Below are positions 1 through 8,079 of a stretch of DNA of 64,000 nt, piece by piece. The notes beneath the pieces were generated by a model. It had not been told where the DNA came from. It ran no database searches and saw only the letters and a program-made list of their open reading frames with translations. Source of the DNA: Streptomyces misionensis (GTDB lineage: Bacteria; Actinomycetota; Actinomycetes; Streptomycetales; Streptomycetaceae); contig NZ_VOGW01000187.1 in NCBI RefSeq assembly GCF_007896895.1, positions 36,688 to 100,687 on the forward strand, in the 5' to 3' direction. How positions within the stretch are numbered: position 1 is the first letter of the stretch; each line of letters begins with the position of its first letter. Position numbers and translations under genes: made by a program.

Positions 1-376
1 AGCCCTCGTAGGACGGCGGTCCGGAGGGCAGCTCCGGCTCCTCGTAGCGCGGCGGGGACGGCTGCTGGGCGGGCGGCGCGGCCGGGGCCGGCGGCTCGCC
101 CGCGGAGTCGTCCACGGTGATCGCGATGCGGATGGGGCGGCCGCACTCCCGGCTCAGCGTCTCGCTGACGACCGGCGCGAGACGGCCCTCCAGTACGCCC
201 TTCGCGAATTCGTTCGGCACGGCGAGCAGGGCGGTGTCCGCGACCAGCGCGAGCGGCTGGCAGCGCCGGATCCAGTGCTCGTCCTTCGCCTCCACACCCT
301 GTCCGCGGCCCTCTCCGAGGAGCTGCTCCAGTACGCGTGGCCACACTGCGGCAAGATCGGCAGGTACGTCAGCCAC
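1..376 (-). CDS. dnaA: Chromosomal replication initiator DnaA (N-terminal part)
   Basis: Only the first 125 codons are present; the gene runs off the left edge. The GTG start at 376-374 opens a protein beginning VADVPADLAAVWPRVLEQLL, which I recognise as the domain I start of Streptomyces DnaA. Domain I (about residues 1-85) binds helicase and partner proteins. It is followed by an acidic, Pro-rich stretch, the start of the long disordered domain II typical of Streptomyces. The AAA+ ATPase and box-binding domains are off-window. The purine-rich GCGAGAGAG stretch upstream is a weak ribosome binding site. The gene diverges from rpmH across 395 bases holding two DnaA-box-like 9-mers, consistent with autoregulation. 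Confidence 0.93.
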   Translation of the reverse strand, partial: MADVPADLAAVWPRVLEQLLGEGRGQGVEAKDEHWIRRCQPLALVADTALLAVPNEFAKGVLEGRLAPVVSETLSRECGRPIRIAITVDDSAGEPPAPAAPPAQQPSPPRYEEPELPSGPPSYEG

Positions 377-771
377 AGGGCACGCTCTCTCGCAGGTCCC
401 ACGAAAGTGTGATCGCGGGACGGGTCGGGGTGAATGTCGGGTGGTCGGCGGGGCAAACCCGCCGGGGCGGGGGACAAAAGAACGAATCGGAGTCCAGCCA
501 CGGTAGTCAGCGTGGCCGGTACGGTTCAAGTTGTTGTCCCCAGCCTGTGGACAGTGTCCCCCGGCGCCCCCGGTTTGACCGAATGGCGTAGCCCCGCGTA
601 CCGTAACCAGGTCGAGTTGTCGATGGCTGCTGCCGCCTGCCTCCGATGGGCACAGATCACGTCAGGTGATCGGGAAGCGGTGCACTCGGGCGTGAAGCGA
701 GCTACTCGTGGGCGCACGGTGACAGCCAGGACGGCACCCCGCCAACTACCGATTCTTTCTGGAGCCCCCGA
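377..771. promoter_or_regulatory. dnaA-rpmH divergent intergenic region
   Basis: This 395-base gap holds no gene I can support. It must carry the divergent promoters for dnaA (minus) and the rpmH operon (plus). Two DnaA-box-like 9-mers lie inside (534-554). A GGAG at about 761 serves as ribosome binding site for the rpmH GTG. I cannot assign -35/-10 boxes with confidence. Confidence 0.6.
534..554. promoter_or_regulatory. Two opposed DnaA boxes upstream of dnaA
   Basis: TTGTCCCCA at 534-542 (plus) and CTGTCCACA at 546-554 (minus) each differ by one base from the Streptomyces DnaA-box consensus TTGTCCACA. They face each other three bases apart, about 170 bases upstream of the dnaA start. From memory, DnaA binding to boxes in its own promoter is reported in Streptomyces. 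Autorepression here is inference. Confidence 0.65.
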
Positions 772-909
772 GTGAGCAAGCGCACCTTCCAGCCGAACAA
801 CCGTCGTCGCGCGAAGACCCACGGCTTCCGGCTGCGTATGCGCACCCGTGCCGGCCGCGCGATTCTCGCGTCCCGCCGTAGCAAGGGTCGCGCCCGTCTG
901 TCCGCCTGA
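772..909 (+). CDS. rpmH: 50S ribosomal protein L34 (bL34)
   Basis: This 45-residue, very basic protein starts MSKRTFQPNNRRRAKTHGF and ends GRARLSA, the full bL34 sequence. L34 binds domain III of 23S rRNA in the large subunit. The GTG start at 772 follows GGAG. It heads the rpmH-rnpA-yidD-yidC-jag-rsmG cluster, the standard arrangement beside dnaA. Confidence 0.97.
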   Translation: MSKRTFQPNNRRRAKTHGFRLRMRTRAGRAILASRRSKGRARLSA

Positions 910-930
910 TCCCGGTCAGGTCATGACATC

Positions 931-1302
931 GTGCTGCCCACCGAGAACCGGCTGAGGCGGCGCGAGGACTTCGCGACCGCGGTACGACGGGGGCGCCGGG
1001 CAGGCCGCCCGACCCTCGTCGTCCACCTTCGTAGCGGTGCCACGGACCCGCACGCGCCTGGGGAGAGCGCTCCTCCGACGCGTGCGGGTTTCGTCGTGAG
1101 CAAGGCCGTGGGTGGCGCGGTCGTGCGCAACAAAGTGAAGCGCAGACTGCGTCATCTGATGCGTGACCGAGTCGACCTGTTTCCCCCCGGTAGCCTGGTA
1201 GTCGTACGAGCGCTGCCCGGAGCGGGCGACGCCGACCATGCACAGCTGGCCCAAGACCTGGACGCCGCCGTAGGGCGGCTGCTGGGAGGGGGCACGCGAT
1301 GA
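931..1302 (+). CDS. rnpA: Ribonuclease P protein component
   Basis: This 123-residue basic protein assists the RNase P RNA in removing 5' leaders from pre-tRNAs. It starts at GTG 931 (LPTENRLRRREDFATAVRRG). The RNR signature appears as VVRNKVKRRLRHLMRD near residues 69-84, with the basic residues that contact RNA. Length is normal. It lies 21 bases after rpmH, and its stop overlaps the yidD start in an ATGA, which suggests translational coupling. Confidence 0.96.
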   Translation: MLPTENRLRRREDFATAVRRGRRAGRPTLVVHLRSGATDPHAPGESAPPTRAGFVVSKAVGGAVVRNKVKRRLRHLMRDRVDLFPPGSLVVVRALPGAGDADHAQLAQDLDAAVGRLLGGGTR

Positions 1303-1673
1303 AGTACCCGCTGCTGGCTCTGATCAAGCTGTACCAGTGGACGATCAGTCCACTGCTGGGGCCGGTGTGCAAGTACTACCCGTCGTGCTCCCATTACGGC
1401 TACACGGCCATCGACCGGCATGGTGCGATCAAGGGCACGGCACTCACCGCCTGGCGCATCCTCCGGTGCAATCCGTGGTCGCTGGGCGGGGTGGACCATG
1501 TTCCGCCGCGCAAGCGTCCGCGGTGGCACGAAATGTTGCGCGACGCCTGGCGCACACGCAGGGGCGGGTCCTCCGCCGCCGAACCGGCCACCGAAGAGAG
1601 GCCGGAGAATTCCCTCTCCGACCTTCCTCCAAGCCCGGCCGCAGAGACCTCGTCCCATGCCCAAGGAGCATGA
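1299..1673 (+). CDS. yidD: Membrane protein insertion efficiency factor YidD
   Basis: This 124-residue protein carries the YidD core: LIKLYQWTISPLLGPVCKYYPSCSHYG near the N-terminus and the cysteine-containing RILRCNPWSLGGVDHVP near residue 60. YidD is a small membrane-associated protein thought to help YidC-dependent insertion. The C-terminal third (about residues 80-124) is a low-complexity tail beyond the core. The start overlaps rnpA by four bases, and the gene ends three bases before yidC. Confidence 0.93.
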   Translation: MKYPLLALIKLYQWTISPLLGPVCKYYPSCSHYGYTAIDRHGAIKGTALTAWRILRCNPWSLGGVDHVPPRKRPRWHEMLRDAWRTRRGGSSAAEPATEERPENSLSDLPPSPAAETSSHAQGA

Positions 1674-1676
1674 TTA

Positions 1677-2975
1677 GTGGACACGATTGCCAGCCTGTTC
1701 AGTTTCATCACCTGGCCCGTCTCCTGGGTCATCGTTCAGTTCCACACGGTGTACGGAGCGATCTTCGGACCTGACACCGGGTGGGCCTGGGGCCTGTCCA
1801 TCGTGTCCCTGGTGATTCTGATCCGCATCTGCCTGATCCCGCTTTTCGTGAAGCAGATCAAGGCGACACGCGCGATGCAGACGCTCCAGCCGGAGATGAA
1901 GAAGATCCAGGAGCGCTACAAGAACGACAAGCAGCGTCAGTCCGAAGAGATGATGAAGCTGTACAAGGAGGCGGGCACCAACCCGCTCTCCTCGTGCCTT
2001 CCCATCCTGGCGCAGTCCCCGTTCTTCTTCGCCCTGTACCACGTGCTCAACGGCATCGCGTCCGGCACCAAGATCGGCTACATCAACGCCGACCTGCTGG
2101 CCAGCGCCCGTAAGGCACACATCTTCGGGGCCCCGCTGGCCGCGAAGTTCCTCGACGGCGCCGACACGGTGCAGAAGCTCGGTGCCTCGCTCACCGACGT
2201 CCGTGTCGTCACCGCGGTCATGATCGTCCTGATGTCGGCGTCGCAGTTCTACACGCAGCGCCAGCTGATGACGAAGAACGTCGACACCACGGTGAAGACG
2301 CCGTTCATGCAGCAGCAGAAGATGCTGATGTACGTCTTCCCGATCATGTTCGCCTTCTTCGGCATCCGCTTCCCGGTCGGTGTCCTCATCTACTGGCTGA
2401 CCACCAACGTGTGGACCATGGGTCAGCAGATGTACGTCATCCGCAACAACCCGACCCCGGGCTCCAAGGCCCAGGCCGCCTACCTGGAGCGCCTGACCAA
2501 GCACGTCACGCACCACGGCAAGGTCGGCCGCCGCAGCGAGAAGGCGATCATCAAGGCCATCGTCGCCAAGGGCCGCGAGCGCAACGAGTTCGAGCGCAAG
2601 TTCATCAACGCCCTGAACAAGGCCGGCCTCGCCGCCCAGGCGGACGGCACCGTGACGAAGAGCGTGGCCCAGGCCGAGGCGCAGACCGAGGACGGTACGA
2701 CCACCACCGCCACGGGCACCCCCGCCCGGCGCCAGCAGCCCAAGCGCCAGACCAAGGCCCAGCGCCAGTCCGGCGCGGCCAAGCCGGCGGGCGACTCCTC
2801 TTCGTCGGAGAAGTCCGACGAGGAAGAGTCGCAGGAGAATTCCGACCAGCCGCAGGACAGCAAGCCCGCCGCTGCCCGGCAGGCCTCGAAGCCCGGCACG
2901 GGCGCCCGCAGCAAGGCCCAGAGCGGCCAGCGCAAGGGCGGCTCGCAGCGGCCCAAGTCCCCGTCCAAGAAGTAA
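1677..2975 (+). CDS. yidC: Membrane protein insertase YidC (Oxa1 family)
   Basis: This 432-residue insertase folds inner-membrane proteins with or without SecYEG. Five hydrophobic segments are visible: about residues 8-28, 36-60, 103-130, 178-196 and 215-240. R50 in LVILIRICLIPL matches the conserved groove arginine of Gram-positive YidC. There is no large periplasmic P1 domain, as expected in actinobacteria. A charged Lys/Arg/Gln/Ser-rich cytoplasmic tail fills residues 260-432 and may bind ribosomes (inference). GTG 1677 follows AAGGAG at 1662-1667. Confidence 0.96.
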   Translation: MDTIASLFSFITWPVSWVIVQFHTVYGAIFGPDTGWAWGLSIVSLVILIRICLIPLFVKQIKATRAMQTLQPEMKKIQERYKNDKQRQSEEMMKLYKEAGTNPLSSCLPILAQSPFFFALYHVLNGIASGTKIGYINADLLASARKAHIFGAPLAAKFLDGADTVQKLGASLTDVRVVTAVMIVLMSASQFYTQRQLMTKNVDTTVKTPFMQQQKMLMYVFPIMFAFFGIRFPVGVLIYWLTTNVWTMGQQMYVIRNNPTPGSKAQAAYLERLTKHVTHHGKVGRRSEKAIIKAIVAKGRERNEFERKFINALNKAGLAAQADGTVTKSVAQAEAQTEDGTTTTATGTPARRQQPKRQTKAQRQSGAAKPAGDSSSSEKSDEEESQENSDQPQDSKPAAARQASKPGTGARSKAQSGQRKGGSQRPKSPSKK

Positions 2976-2990
2976 GAAGGAGCCCAGCCC

Positions 2991-3503
2991 GTGACGGAAG
3001 GCACCACCTCCGCCGCTGCCGAGGGTGTAGACGCCCTCACCCGCCTGGAGCAGGAGGGCGAGATCGCGGCGGACTACCTGGAGGGTCTGCTGGACATCGC
3101 CGACCTCGACGGCGACATCGACATGGACGTCGAGGCCGATCGTGCCTCCGTGTCGATCATCAGCGACAGCGGCAGCCGTGATCTGCAGAAGCTGGTCGGT
3201 CGCGACGGCGAGGTGCTGGAGGCGCTGCAGGAGCTGACGCGTCTGGCCGTGCACCGGGAGACCGGTGACCGCAGCCGGCTGATGCTGGACATCGCCGGGT
3301 ACCGGGCCCAGAAGCGGGCCGAGCTGTCCGAGCTGGGCGCTCAGGCCGCCGCCGATGTGAAGAGCTCCGGCGAGCCCGTGAAGCTCCGGCCCATGACCCC
3401 GTTCGAGCGCAAGGTCGTGCACGACGCGGTCAAGGCCGCCGGACTGCGCAGCGAGTCCGAGGGCGAGGAGCCGCAGCGCTTCGTCGTCGTGCTGCCCGCC
3501 TGA
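2991..3503 (+). CDS. jag: KH-R3H RNA-binding protein Jag/KhpB
   Basis: This 170-residue protein has an acidic N-terminus (1-55), a KH domain (about 55-120, loop VGRDGEV) and an R3H domain (about 120-170, FERKVVHDAVK). Jag/KhpB proteins bind RNA and in other Gram-positives influence cell elongation. Its place after yidC is conserved. GTG 2991 has an AAGGAG ribosome binding site. A strong hairpin lies 18 bases past the stop, so the rpmH-jag run probably ends here. Confidence 0.93.
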   Translation: MTEGTTSAAAEGVDALTRLEQEGEIAADYLEGLLDIADLDGDIDMDVEADRASVSIISDSGSRDLQKLVGRDGEVLEALQELTRLAVHRETGDRSRLMLDIAGYRAQKRAELSELGAQAAADVKSSGEPVKLRPMTPFERKVVHDAVKAAGLRSESEGEEPQRFVVVLPA

Positions 3504-3521
3504 TCGGTCCCCTTGTTACAC

Positions 3522-3550
3522 CGGCCCCGTCTGTTGAGCAGGCGGGGCCG
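3522..3550 (+). terminator. Rho-independent terminator after jag
   Basis: A 12-base stem (3522-3533 with 3539-3550, one mismatch) closes a TTGAG loop. The stem is almost all G:C. No long T-run follows, as is common in Streptomyces. It separates the rpmH-jag operon from rsmG. Confidence 0.75.
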
Positions 3551-3620
3551 AACTTTGTCAGCCTGGTAGTTCTGGTGGCCGGTGCGCGAAGCACCGGCGC
3601 TGTACGGAAGGACGGTCCCC

Positions 3621-4337
3621 GTGACGGAGGCAGCGGAGCTTCCCCCCGCGCCCGAGCAGGCGCGCGAAGTGTTCGGTGATCGCTTCGCCGATGCGGTGCG
3701 CTACGCGGAACTGCTCGCCGAGGCGGGCGTGCAGCGCGGCCTGATCGGCCCGCGGGAAGTGCCCCGCCTGTGGGAGCGGCACATTCTGAACTGTGCGGTG
3801 CTCTCCGAGGCCGTTCCCGAGGGGGTGACGGTCTGCGACGTCGGCTCCGGCGCCGGTCTGCCGGGCATCCCGCTGGCGCTGGTCCGCGACGACCTCAACA
3901 TCACCCTGCTGGAGCCCCTGCTGCGGCGCACCAATTTCCTCACCGAGGTGGTCGAGCTGCTCGGCCTGGACCATGTCACCGTGGTGCGGGGGCGCGCCGA
4001 GGAGGTCCTCGGCAAGCTGCCGCCGGTCCATGTGGTGACCGCCCGGGCCGTGGCCCCGCTGGACCGTCTGGCCACGTGGGGCATCCCGCTGCTGCGCCCG
4101 TACGGCGAGATGCTGGCCCTCAAGGGCGACACGGCGGAGGAGGAGCTGAAGGCGGCGGCCACCGCGCTCAGCAAGCTCGGTGCGGTGGAGACCTCGATCC
4201 TCCATGTGGGCGAGGGCATCGTCGATCCGATGTCGACAGTGGTCCGGGTGGAGGTAGGGGAGAGCCCCGGCGGTGTTCGCTTCGCCGCCAAGCGGGCGAA
4301 GGCCGCCCGCACGGGTCGCGCCCGCCGACGTCGCTGA
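3621..4337 (+). CDS. rsmG: 16S rRNA (guanine-N7) methyltransferase RsmG/GidB
   Basis: This 238-residue SAM-dependent enzyme methylates G527 of 16S rRNA. The SAM-binding motif VCDVGSGAGLPGIPLAL is at residues 71-87. The conserved NFLTEV helix follows at about residue 110, and TARAVAPL near 140. A basic tail (RAKAARTGRARRRR) ends the protein. I chose GTG 3621 because GGAAGGA (3606-3612) is well spaced; the frame stays open to 3582. From general knowledge, loss of rsmG in Streptomyces gives low-level streptomycin resistance and raised antibiotic production. Confidence 0.95.
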   Translation: MTEAAELPPAPEQAREVFGDRFADAVRYAELLAEAGVQRGLIGPREVPRLWERHILNCAVLSEAVPEGVTVCDVGSGAGLPGIPLALVRDDLNITLLEPLLRRTNFLTEVVELLGLDHVTVVRGRAEEVLGKLPPVHVVTARAVAPLDRLATWGIPLLRPYGEMLALKGDTAEEELKAAATALSKLGAVETSILHVGEGIVDPMSTVVRVEVGESPGGVRFAAKRAKAARTGRARRRR

Positions 4338-4420
4338 GCCGACCGGCGTACTCCACACAAGCTGCCGAGCCCGTGCGGTCGGAGTGTCGCGGAGTCCCGA
4401 TCGCCGGGGCGCTGCATCGT

Positions 4421-4434
4421 GTTTCACGTGAAAC
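4421..4434. other. parS site 1
   Basis: Perfect 14-base palindrome GTTTCACGTGAAAC, the Streptomyces parS sequence bound by ParB. It lies between rsmG and parA. Confidence 0.95.
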
Positions 4435-4571
4435 GTCGCTCACTGCTGCACGGCATCATCAGTCGCGGCCGCGCTGCGGCCGAACCCCGCGACCGGAAGC
4501 CTCTCGGTTCCCTGGGAGAGGGCCCCGATCCCACTGTCCGGGCAGCTCCGTCCCCCTCCGGGGGCACGGAG

Positions 4572-4580
4572 TTGTCCACA
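4572..4580 (+). promoter_or_regulatory. Perfect DnaA box upstream of parA
   Basis: TTGTCCACA matches the Streptomyces DnaA-box consensus at all nine positions. It lies about 100 bases upstream of the chosen parA start and may link parAB expression to replication (inference). Confidence 0.6.
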
Positions 4581-4682
4581 GAGGTGGATTTCTCCACAGA
4601 AGACCGGACCTCACTGGTTCACGACCCCGAAGGCATGGGAGGCTCTGTTCATTGCGAGCCTGAAGTCGAGGAGAGTGAATCC

Positions 4683-5708
4683 TTGCGGTCCGACGCCAAC
4701 ATCGCGGGACCGATGACCGATCCGGTCCCCGGTCCCCGTACCGAGTCGATGGGGGCGGATGTTTCACGTGAAACACCGCCTCCGATGGACGACACCCCCA
4801 TCGGTCGTGCGGCCCAACTGGCGGTGGAGGCCATCGGCCGCGCCGGCGAAGGCCTGCCACGCCCGGAGCAGACCCGTGTCATGGTGGTCGCCAACCAGAA
4901 GGGTGGCGTGGGCAAGACGACGACGACCGTCAACCTTGCCGCCTCACTGGCTCTGCACGGTGCCCGGGTCCTGGTGATCGACCTGGACCCGCAGGGCAAC
5001 GCGTCCACGGCACTCGGGATCGACCACCACGCCGAGGTTCCCTCCATCTATGACGTGTTGGTGGAGAGCAAGCCGCTCGCCGAGGTCGTCCAGCCCGTTC
5101 CGGACGTCGAGGGACTCTTCTGCGCCCCGGCCACCATCGATCTCGCCGGTGCGGAGATCGAGTTGGTGTCCCTGGTGGCACGGGAAAGCCGGCTGGAGCG
5201 CGCGATCCAGGCGTATGAACAGCCGCTGGACTACATCCTCATCGACTGTCCGCCCTCGCTCGGCCTGTTGACGGTCAACGCCCTGGTCGCGGGCCAGGAG
5301 GTGCTCATTCCGATCCAGTGCGAGTACTACGCGCTGGAGGGCCTGGGTCAGCTGCTGCGCAATGTCGATCTGGTGCGGGGGCACCTCAACCCCGGCCTGC
5401 ATGTATCGACCATCCTGCTCACCATGTACGACGGCCGGACGCGTCTCGCCTCCCAGGTCGCGGAAGAGGTGCGCAGCCACTTCGGTGACGAGGTGCTGCG
5501 GACGAGCATTCCCCGCTCGGTCCGTATCTCCGAGGCGCCGAGCTACGGGCAGACGGTGCTGACTTACGATCCTGGATCGAGCGGTGCCCTCTCGTATCTT
5601 GAGGCGGCCCGAGAAATCGCGCTGCGGGGCATTGGCATCAGCTATGACGCGAGCCAGGCCCACGTCGGCGCCCAGAGCGACCCGAGCATGGTGGAGGGGA
5701 TCCAGTGA
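4683..5708 (+). CDS. parA: Chromosome partitioning ATPase ParA
   Basis: This 341-residue Walker-type ATPase organises and segregates origins with ParB. In Streptomyces it extends from hyphal tips and drives segregation in sporulating hyphae. The deviant Walker A KGGVGKTT is at residues 73-80, LVIDLDPQGNAS (A') near 100 and ILIDCPPSLG (Walker B) near 183. The first 60 residues are a non-conserved linker in which VSRET is encoded by a perfect parS site. I chose TTG 4683 because GAGGAG (4668-4673) is nine bases upstream; the frame is open back to GTG 4419. The stop overlaps the parB start (GTGA). Confidence 0.93.
   Translation: MRSDANIAGPMTDPVPGPRTESMGADVSRETPPPMDDTPIGRAAQLAVEAIGRAGEGLPRPEQTRVMVVANQKGGVGKTTTTVNLAASLALHGARVLVIDLDPQGNASTALGIDHHAEVPSIYDVLVESKPLAEVVQPVPDVEGLFCAPATIDLAGAEIELVSLVARESRLERAIQAYEQPLDYILIDCPPSLGLLTVNALVAGQEVLIPIQCEYYALEGLGQLLRNVDLVRGHLNPGLHVSTILLTMYDGRTRLASQVAEEVRSHFGDEVLRTSIPRSVRISEAPSYGQTVLTYDPGSSGALSYLEAAREIALRGIGISYDASQAHVGAQSDPSMVEGIQ
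4761..4774. other. parS site 2 (inside parA)
   Basis: Perfect GTTTCACGTGAAAC, read in frame as VSRET in the N-terminal linker of ParA. Confidence 0.95.
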
Positions 5709-6805
5709 GTGAGCGACGGAGGGGGCTCGGCCGAGGACTAGGCGCGCTGATCCCTGCCGCACCGGTCGAGAAGAACCCGGTCCCGACCGCGTTGGGAGGG
5801 GGACCGTCCGTCTCTTCCGCCGCGGGGCCGGTCATGACGACGGACCGCGGAGTGGCCGCGGCGAAGGTGGCCTCGCTGCCGCCCGTTTCACGGGAAACCG
5901 AGGAGCCGTCGGCGAGCCCCGCCAAGGAGACGCCCACGCCGCCGATGGGCGCCCACTTCGCCGAGATCCCCCTCGACGCCATCACGCCGAACCCGCGCCA
6001 GCCGCGCGAGGTCTTCGACGAGGACGCCCTGCACGAGCTGGTCACCTCCATCAAGGAAGTCGGTCTGCTCCAGCCGGTCGTCGTACGGCAGTTGGGCCCC
6101 GGCCGCTATGAGCTGATCATGGGCGAGCGCCGCTGGCGCGCCTGCCGTGAGGCCGGCCTGGAGGCCATCCCGGCCATCGTCCGGGCCACGGAGGACGAGA
6201 AGCTCCTCCTGGACGCGCTGCTGGAGAACCTGCACCGCGCGCAGCTGAACCCGCTGGAAGAGGCCGCCGCCTACGACCAGTTGCTGAAGGACTTCAACTG
6301 CACCCACGACCAGCTGGCCGACCGGATCGGACGCTCCAGGCCGCAGGTCTCCAACACATTGCGGCTGCTGAAGCTTTCGCCGACGGTCCAGAAGAGGGTC
6401 GCCGCCGGGGTCCTCTCCGCCGGCCATGCCCGGGCGTTGCTGTCCGTGGCGGACTCGGAGGAGCAGGACCGGCTGGCCCACCGCATCGTGGCCGAGGGGC
6501 TGTCGGTGCGGGCCGTCGAGGAGATCGTCACCCTGATGGGCTCGCGGCCTCAGAAGCCGCAGCGGCCCAAGGGGCCGAGGGCCGGCTCCCGGCTCTCCCC
6601 GGCGCTGAACGAGCTGGCGACCCGGTTGTCCGACCGCTTCGAGACCCGGGTGAAGGTCGACCTCGGGCAGAAGAAGGGCAAGATCACCGTGGAGTTCGCC
6701 TCCGTGGAGGACCTCCAGCGGATTCTCGGCACCCTGGCACCGGGCGAGGGCCCGGTCCTTCCCAAGGACCTTCAGGAGAATGCCGACGACGACCAGGACG
6801 ACTGA
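5705..6805 (+). CDS. parB: Chromosome partitioning protein ParB
   Basis: This 366-residue CTP-dependent DNA clamp loads at parS and recruits ParA and SMC. A disordered N-terminus (1-80) precedes the CTPase domain (about 84-175), with GERRWR at residues 140-145. A helix-turn-helix parS reader follows (about 180-260, LADRIGRSRPQVSNTLRLL), and a C-terminal dimerisation domain (about 295-366). The GTG start overlaps the parA stop, so the two are probably coupled. VSRET at residues 61-65 is encoded by a one-mismatch parS. The targets of this protein are the parS sites listed here. Confidence 0.97.
   Translation: MSERRRGLGRGLGALIPAAPVEKNPVPTALGGGPSVSSAAGPVMTTDRGVAAAKVASLPPVSRETEEPSASPAKETPTPPMGAHFAEIPLDAITPNPRQPREVFDEDALHELVTSIKEVGLLQPVVVRQLGPGRYELIMGERRWRACREAGLEAIPAIVRATEDEKLLLDALLENLHRAQLNPLEEAAAYDQLLKDFNCTHDQLADRIGRSRPQVSNTLRLLKLSPTVQKRVAAGVLSAGHARALLSVADSEEQDRLAHRIVAEGLSVRAVEEIVTLMGSRPQKPQRPKGPRAGSRLSPALNELATRLSDRFETRVKVDLGQKKGKITVEFASVEDLQRILGTLAPGEGPVLPKDLQENADDDQDD
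5885..5898. other. Degenerate parS (inside parB)
   Basis: GTTTCACGGGAAAC differs from parS by one base, which breaks the central CACGTG. It is read as VSRET in the ParB linker. It may be a weak or decayed site. Confidence 0.6.
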
Positions 6806-6839
6806 TCCGGGGCGCCCCGGACGGTTGGGTCCGGGCATC

Positions 6840-6880
6840 GAGCGGGCCGTGTCCGGTGTGTACCGGAACACGGCCCGCTC
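6840..6880 (+). terminator. Terminator after parB
   Basis: A long GC-rich stem (6840-6856 with 6863-6880, one bulged base) closes a TGTGTA loop and is followed by TTTGCTTT. This is a good intrinsic terminator for parAB. Confidence 0.8.
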
Positions 6881-6999
6881 TTTGCTTTGGGGCAGTATCG
6901 AGCGAATCGCTTCGTGGATACGATGCCGATCAGGAAGCGCAGTGCTCTGACGACCGCCCGCGCTGTGGTGGTCGGTGACGGAAGCGAGGAACGGCTTTC

Positions 7000-7617
7000 A
7001 TGGGGCGTCGGCTTGTGCCGCTCACTCTGGACAATCTTCAGGACCTTCCCCAACGCTGTCGCTCATGTGTCTTCTGGGAACTGGACCCCGTCAGCGGCGA
7101 GGCGGCGGTCAAGGGCGGCACGGCCGCCGTGGAGAAGGAGTCCTGGATCTCCGCTGTGCTGCTCGACTGGGGCTCGTGCGGACGCGTGGTCTACGTCGAT
7201 GACGCACCGGTGGGCTTTGTGCTCTACGCCCCTCCCGCCTACGTCCCCCGCTCGGCGGCTTTCCCCACGAGCCCGATCTCTCCCGACGCCGTCCAGCTGA
7301 TCACGTCCTTCATCAAGCCCGGATACCAGGGTCAGGGCCTCGGACGGGTGCTGGTGCAGACGGTCGCCAAGGATCTGCTCCGCCGGGGCTTCAAGGCCAT
7401 AGAGGCCTTCGGAGACGCCCGCTGGAAGGAGCCCGCCTGTCTGCTGCCGGCCGACCATCTGCTGGCCGTGGGCTTCAAGACGGTACGACAGCACCCCACG
7501 CATCCTCGGCTGCGGCTGGAGCTGCGTTCCACCCTCTCCTGGAAGGAGGACGTCGAGATGGCGATCGACCGGCTGCTGGGCGCCGTCCAGAAGGAACCCG
7601 CGCTGAGGCCGCTCTAG
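7000..7617 (+). CDS. GNAT family N-acetyltransferase
   Basis: This 205-residue protein has a GNAT acetyl-CoA fold. IKPGYQGQGLGRVLVQTV (about residues 107-124) is the pyrophosphate-binding motif A, and a later segment holds RRGFKAIEAFGDARW. The substrate is unknown. GAGGAA lies about ten bases before the ATG. The gene stands between parB and trxA, set off by terminators on both sides, so it is probably monocistronic. Confidence 0.85.
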   Translation: MGRRLVPLTLDNLQDLPQRCRSCVFWELDPVSGEAAVKGGTAAVEKESWISAVLLDWGSCGRVVYVDDAPVGFVLYAPPAYVPRSAAFPTSPISPDAVQLITSFIKPGYQGQGLGRVLVQTVAKDLLRRGFKAIEAFGDARWKEPACLLPADHLLAVGFKTVRQHPTHPRLRLELRSTLSWKEDVEMAIDRLLGAVQKEPALRPL

Positions 7618-7642
7618 CCGGCGCTCGCCGGAGGGACATAAG

Positions 7643-7676
7643 CGAATGGGCCAACCCTCGGGGGTTGGCCCATTCG
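7643..7676. terminator. Bidirectional terminator between GNAT gene and trxA
   Basis: A perfect 14-base stem (7643-7656 with 7663-7676) closes a six-base loop between two convergent genes. parS site 3 begins two bases later. Confidence 0.85.
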
Positions 7677-7677
7677 T

Positions 7678-7691
7678 GTTTCACGTGAAAC
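7678..7691. other. parS site 3
   Basis: Perfect GTTTCACGTGAAAC, squeezed between a terminator hairpin and the stop codon of trxA. Confidence 0.95.
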
Positions 7692-7692
7692 A

Positions 7693-8022
7693 TCACTCGG
7701 CGATGAAGTCCTCGAGGTCGCGCACGATCGCGGCCTTGGGCTTGGCGCCGACGATGGTCTTGGCGACCTCGCCACCCTGGTAGACGTTCAGAGTCGGGAT
7801 GGACATGACGCCGTACTTGGCGGCCGTGGCCGGGTTCTCGTCGATGTTGAGCTTGACGATCTCGATCTTGTCCCCGTGCTCGGCGGCGATCGCCTCAAGG
7901 GAAGGGGCGATCTGGCGGCACGGACCGCACCAGGCGGCCCAGAAGTCCACCAGCACGGGCTTGTCGTTCTTGAGGACGTCCTCCTCGAAGGAGGCGTCGG
8001 TCACGTTCTTCAGGGCGGCCAC
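7693..8022 (-). CDS. trxA: Thioredoxin
   Basis: This 109-residue thioredoxin reduces protein disulfides. The active site FWAAWCGPC places the redox cysteines at C32 and C35, and the cis-proline is in MSIPTL. The GTG start follows AGGAG. The gene lies 57 bases after trxB, its reductase, and is likely cotranscribed from the SigR-type promoter upstream of trxB. Confidence 0.97.
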   Translation of the reverse strand: MAALKNVTDASFEEDVLKNDKPVLVDFWAAWCGPCRQIAPSLEAIAAEHGDKIEIVKLNIDENPATAAKYGVMSIPTLNVYQGGEVAKTIVGAKPKAAIVRDLEDFIAE

Positions 8023-8079
8023 TCTGGGCTCCTTACCTTGGTCGTGGGGTAGGCGGGGAAGGAAAGCTGAGAGGAAGGC

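Larger units (their letters stand above)
4338..4682 (+). promoter_or_regulatory. parAB upstream region
   Basis: This 345-base gap contains a perfect parS site (4421-4434) and a perfect DnaA box (4572-4580), followed at 4591 by a related TCTCCACAG. The parA frame is open throughout, so part could be an N-terminal extension. I favour non-coding because the best ribosome binding site is at 4668-4673. The parAB promoters must lie here; S. coelicolor has a constitutive and a sporulation-induced one. Confidence 0.55.

Noticed and set aside
1674..3422. A 582-codon open frame antisense to yidC and jag
   Set aside because: Composition is typical of a reverse frame, and both sense genes are certain.
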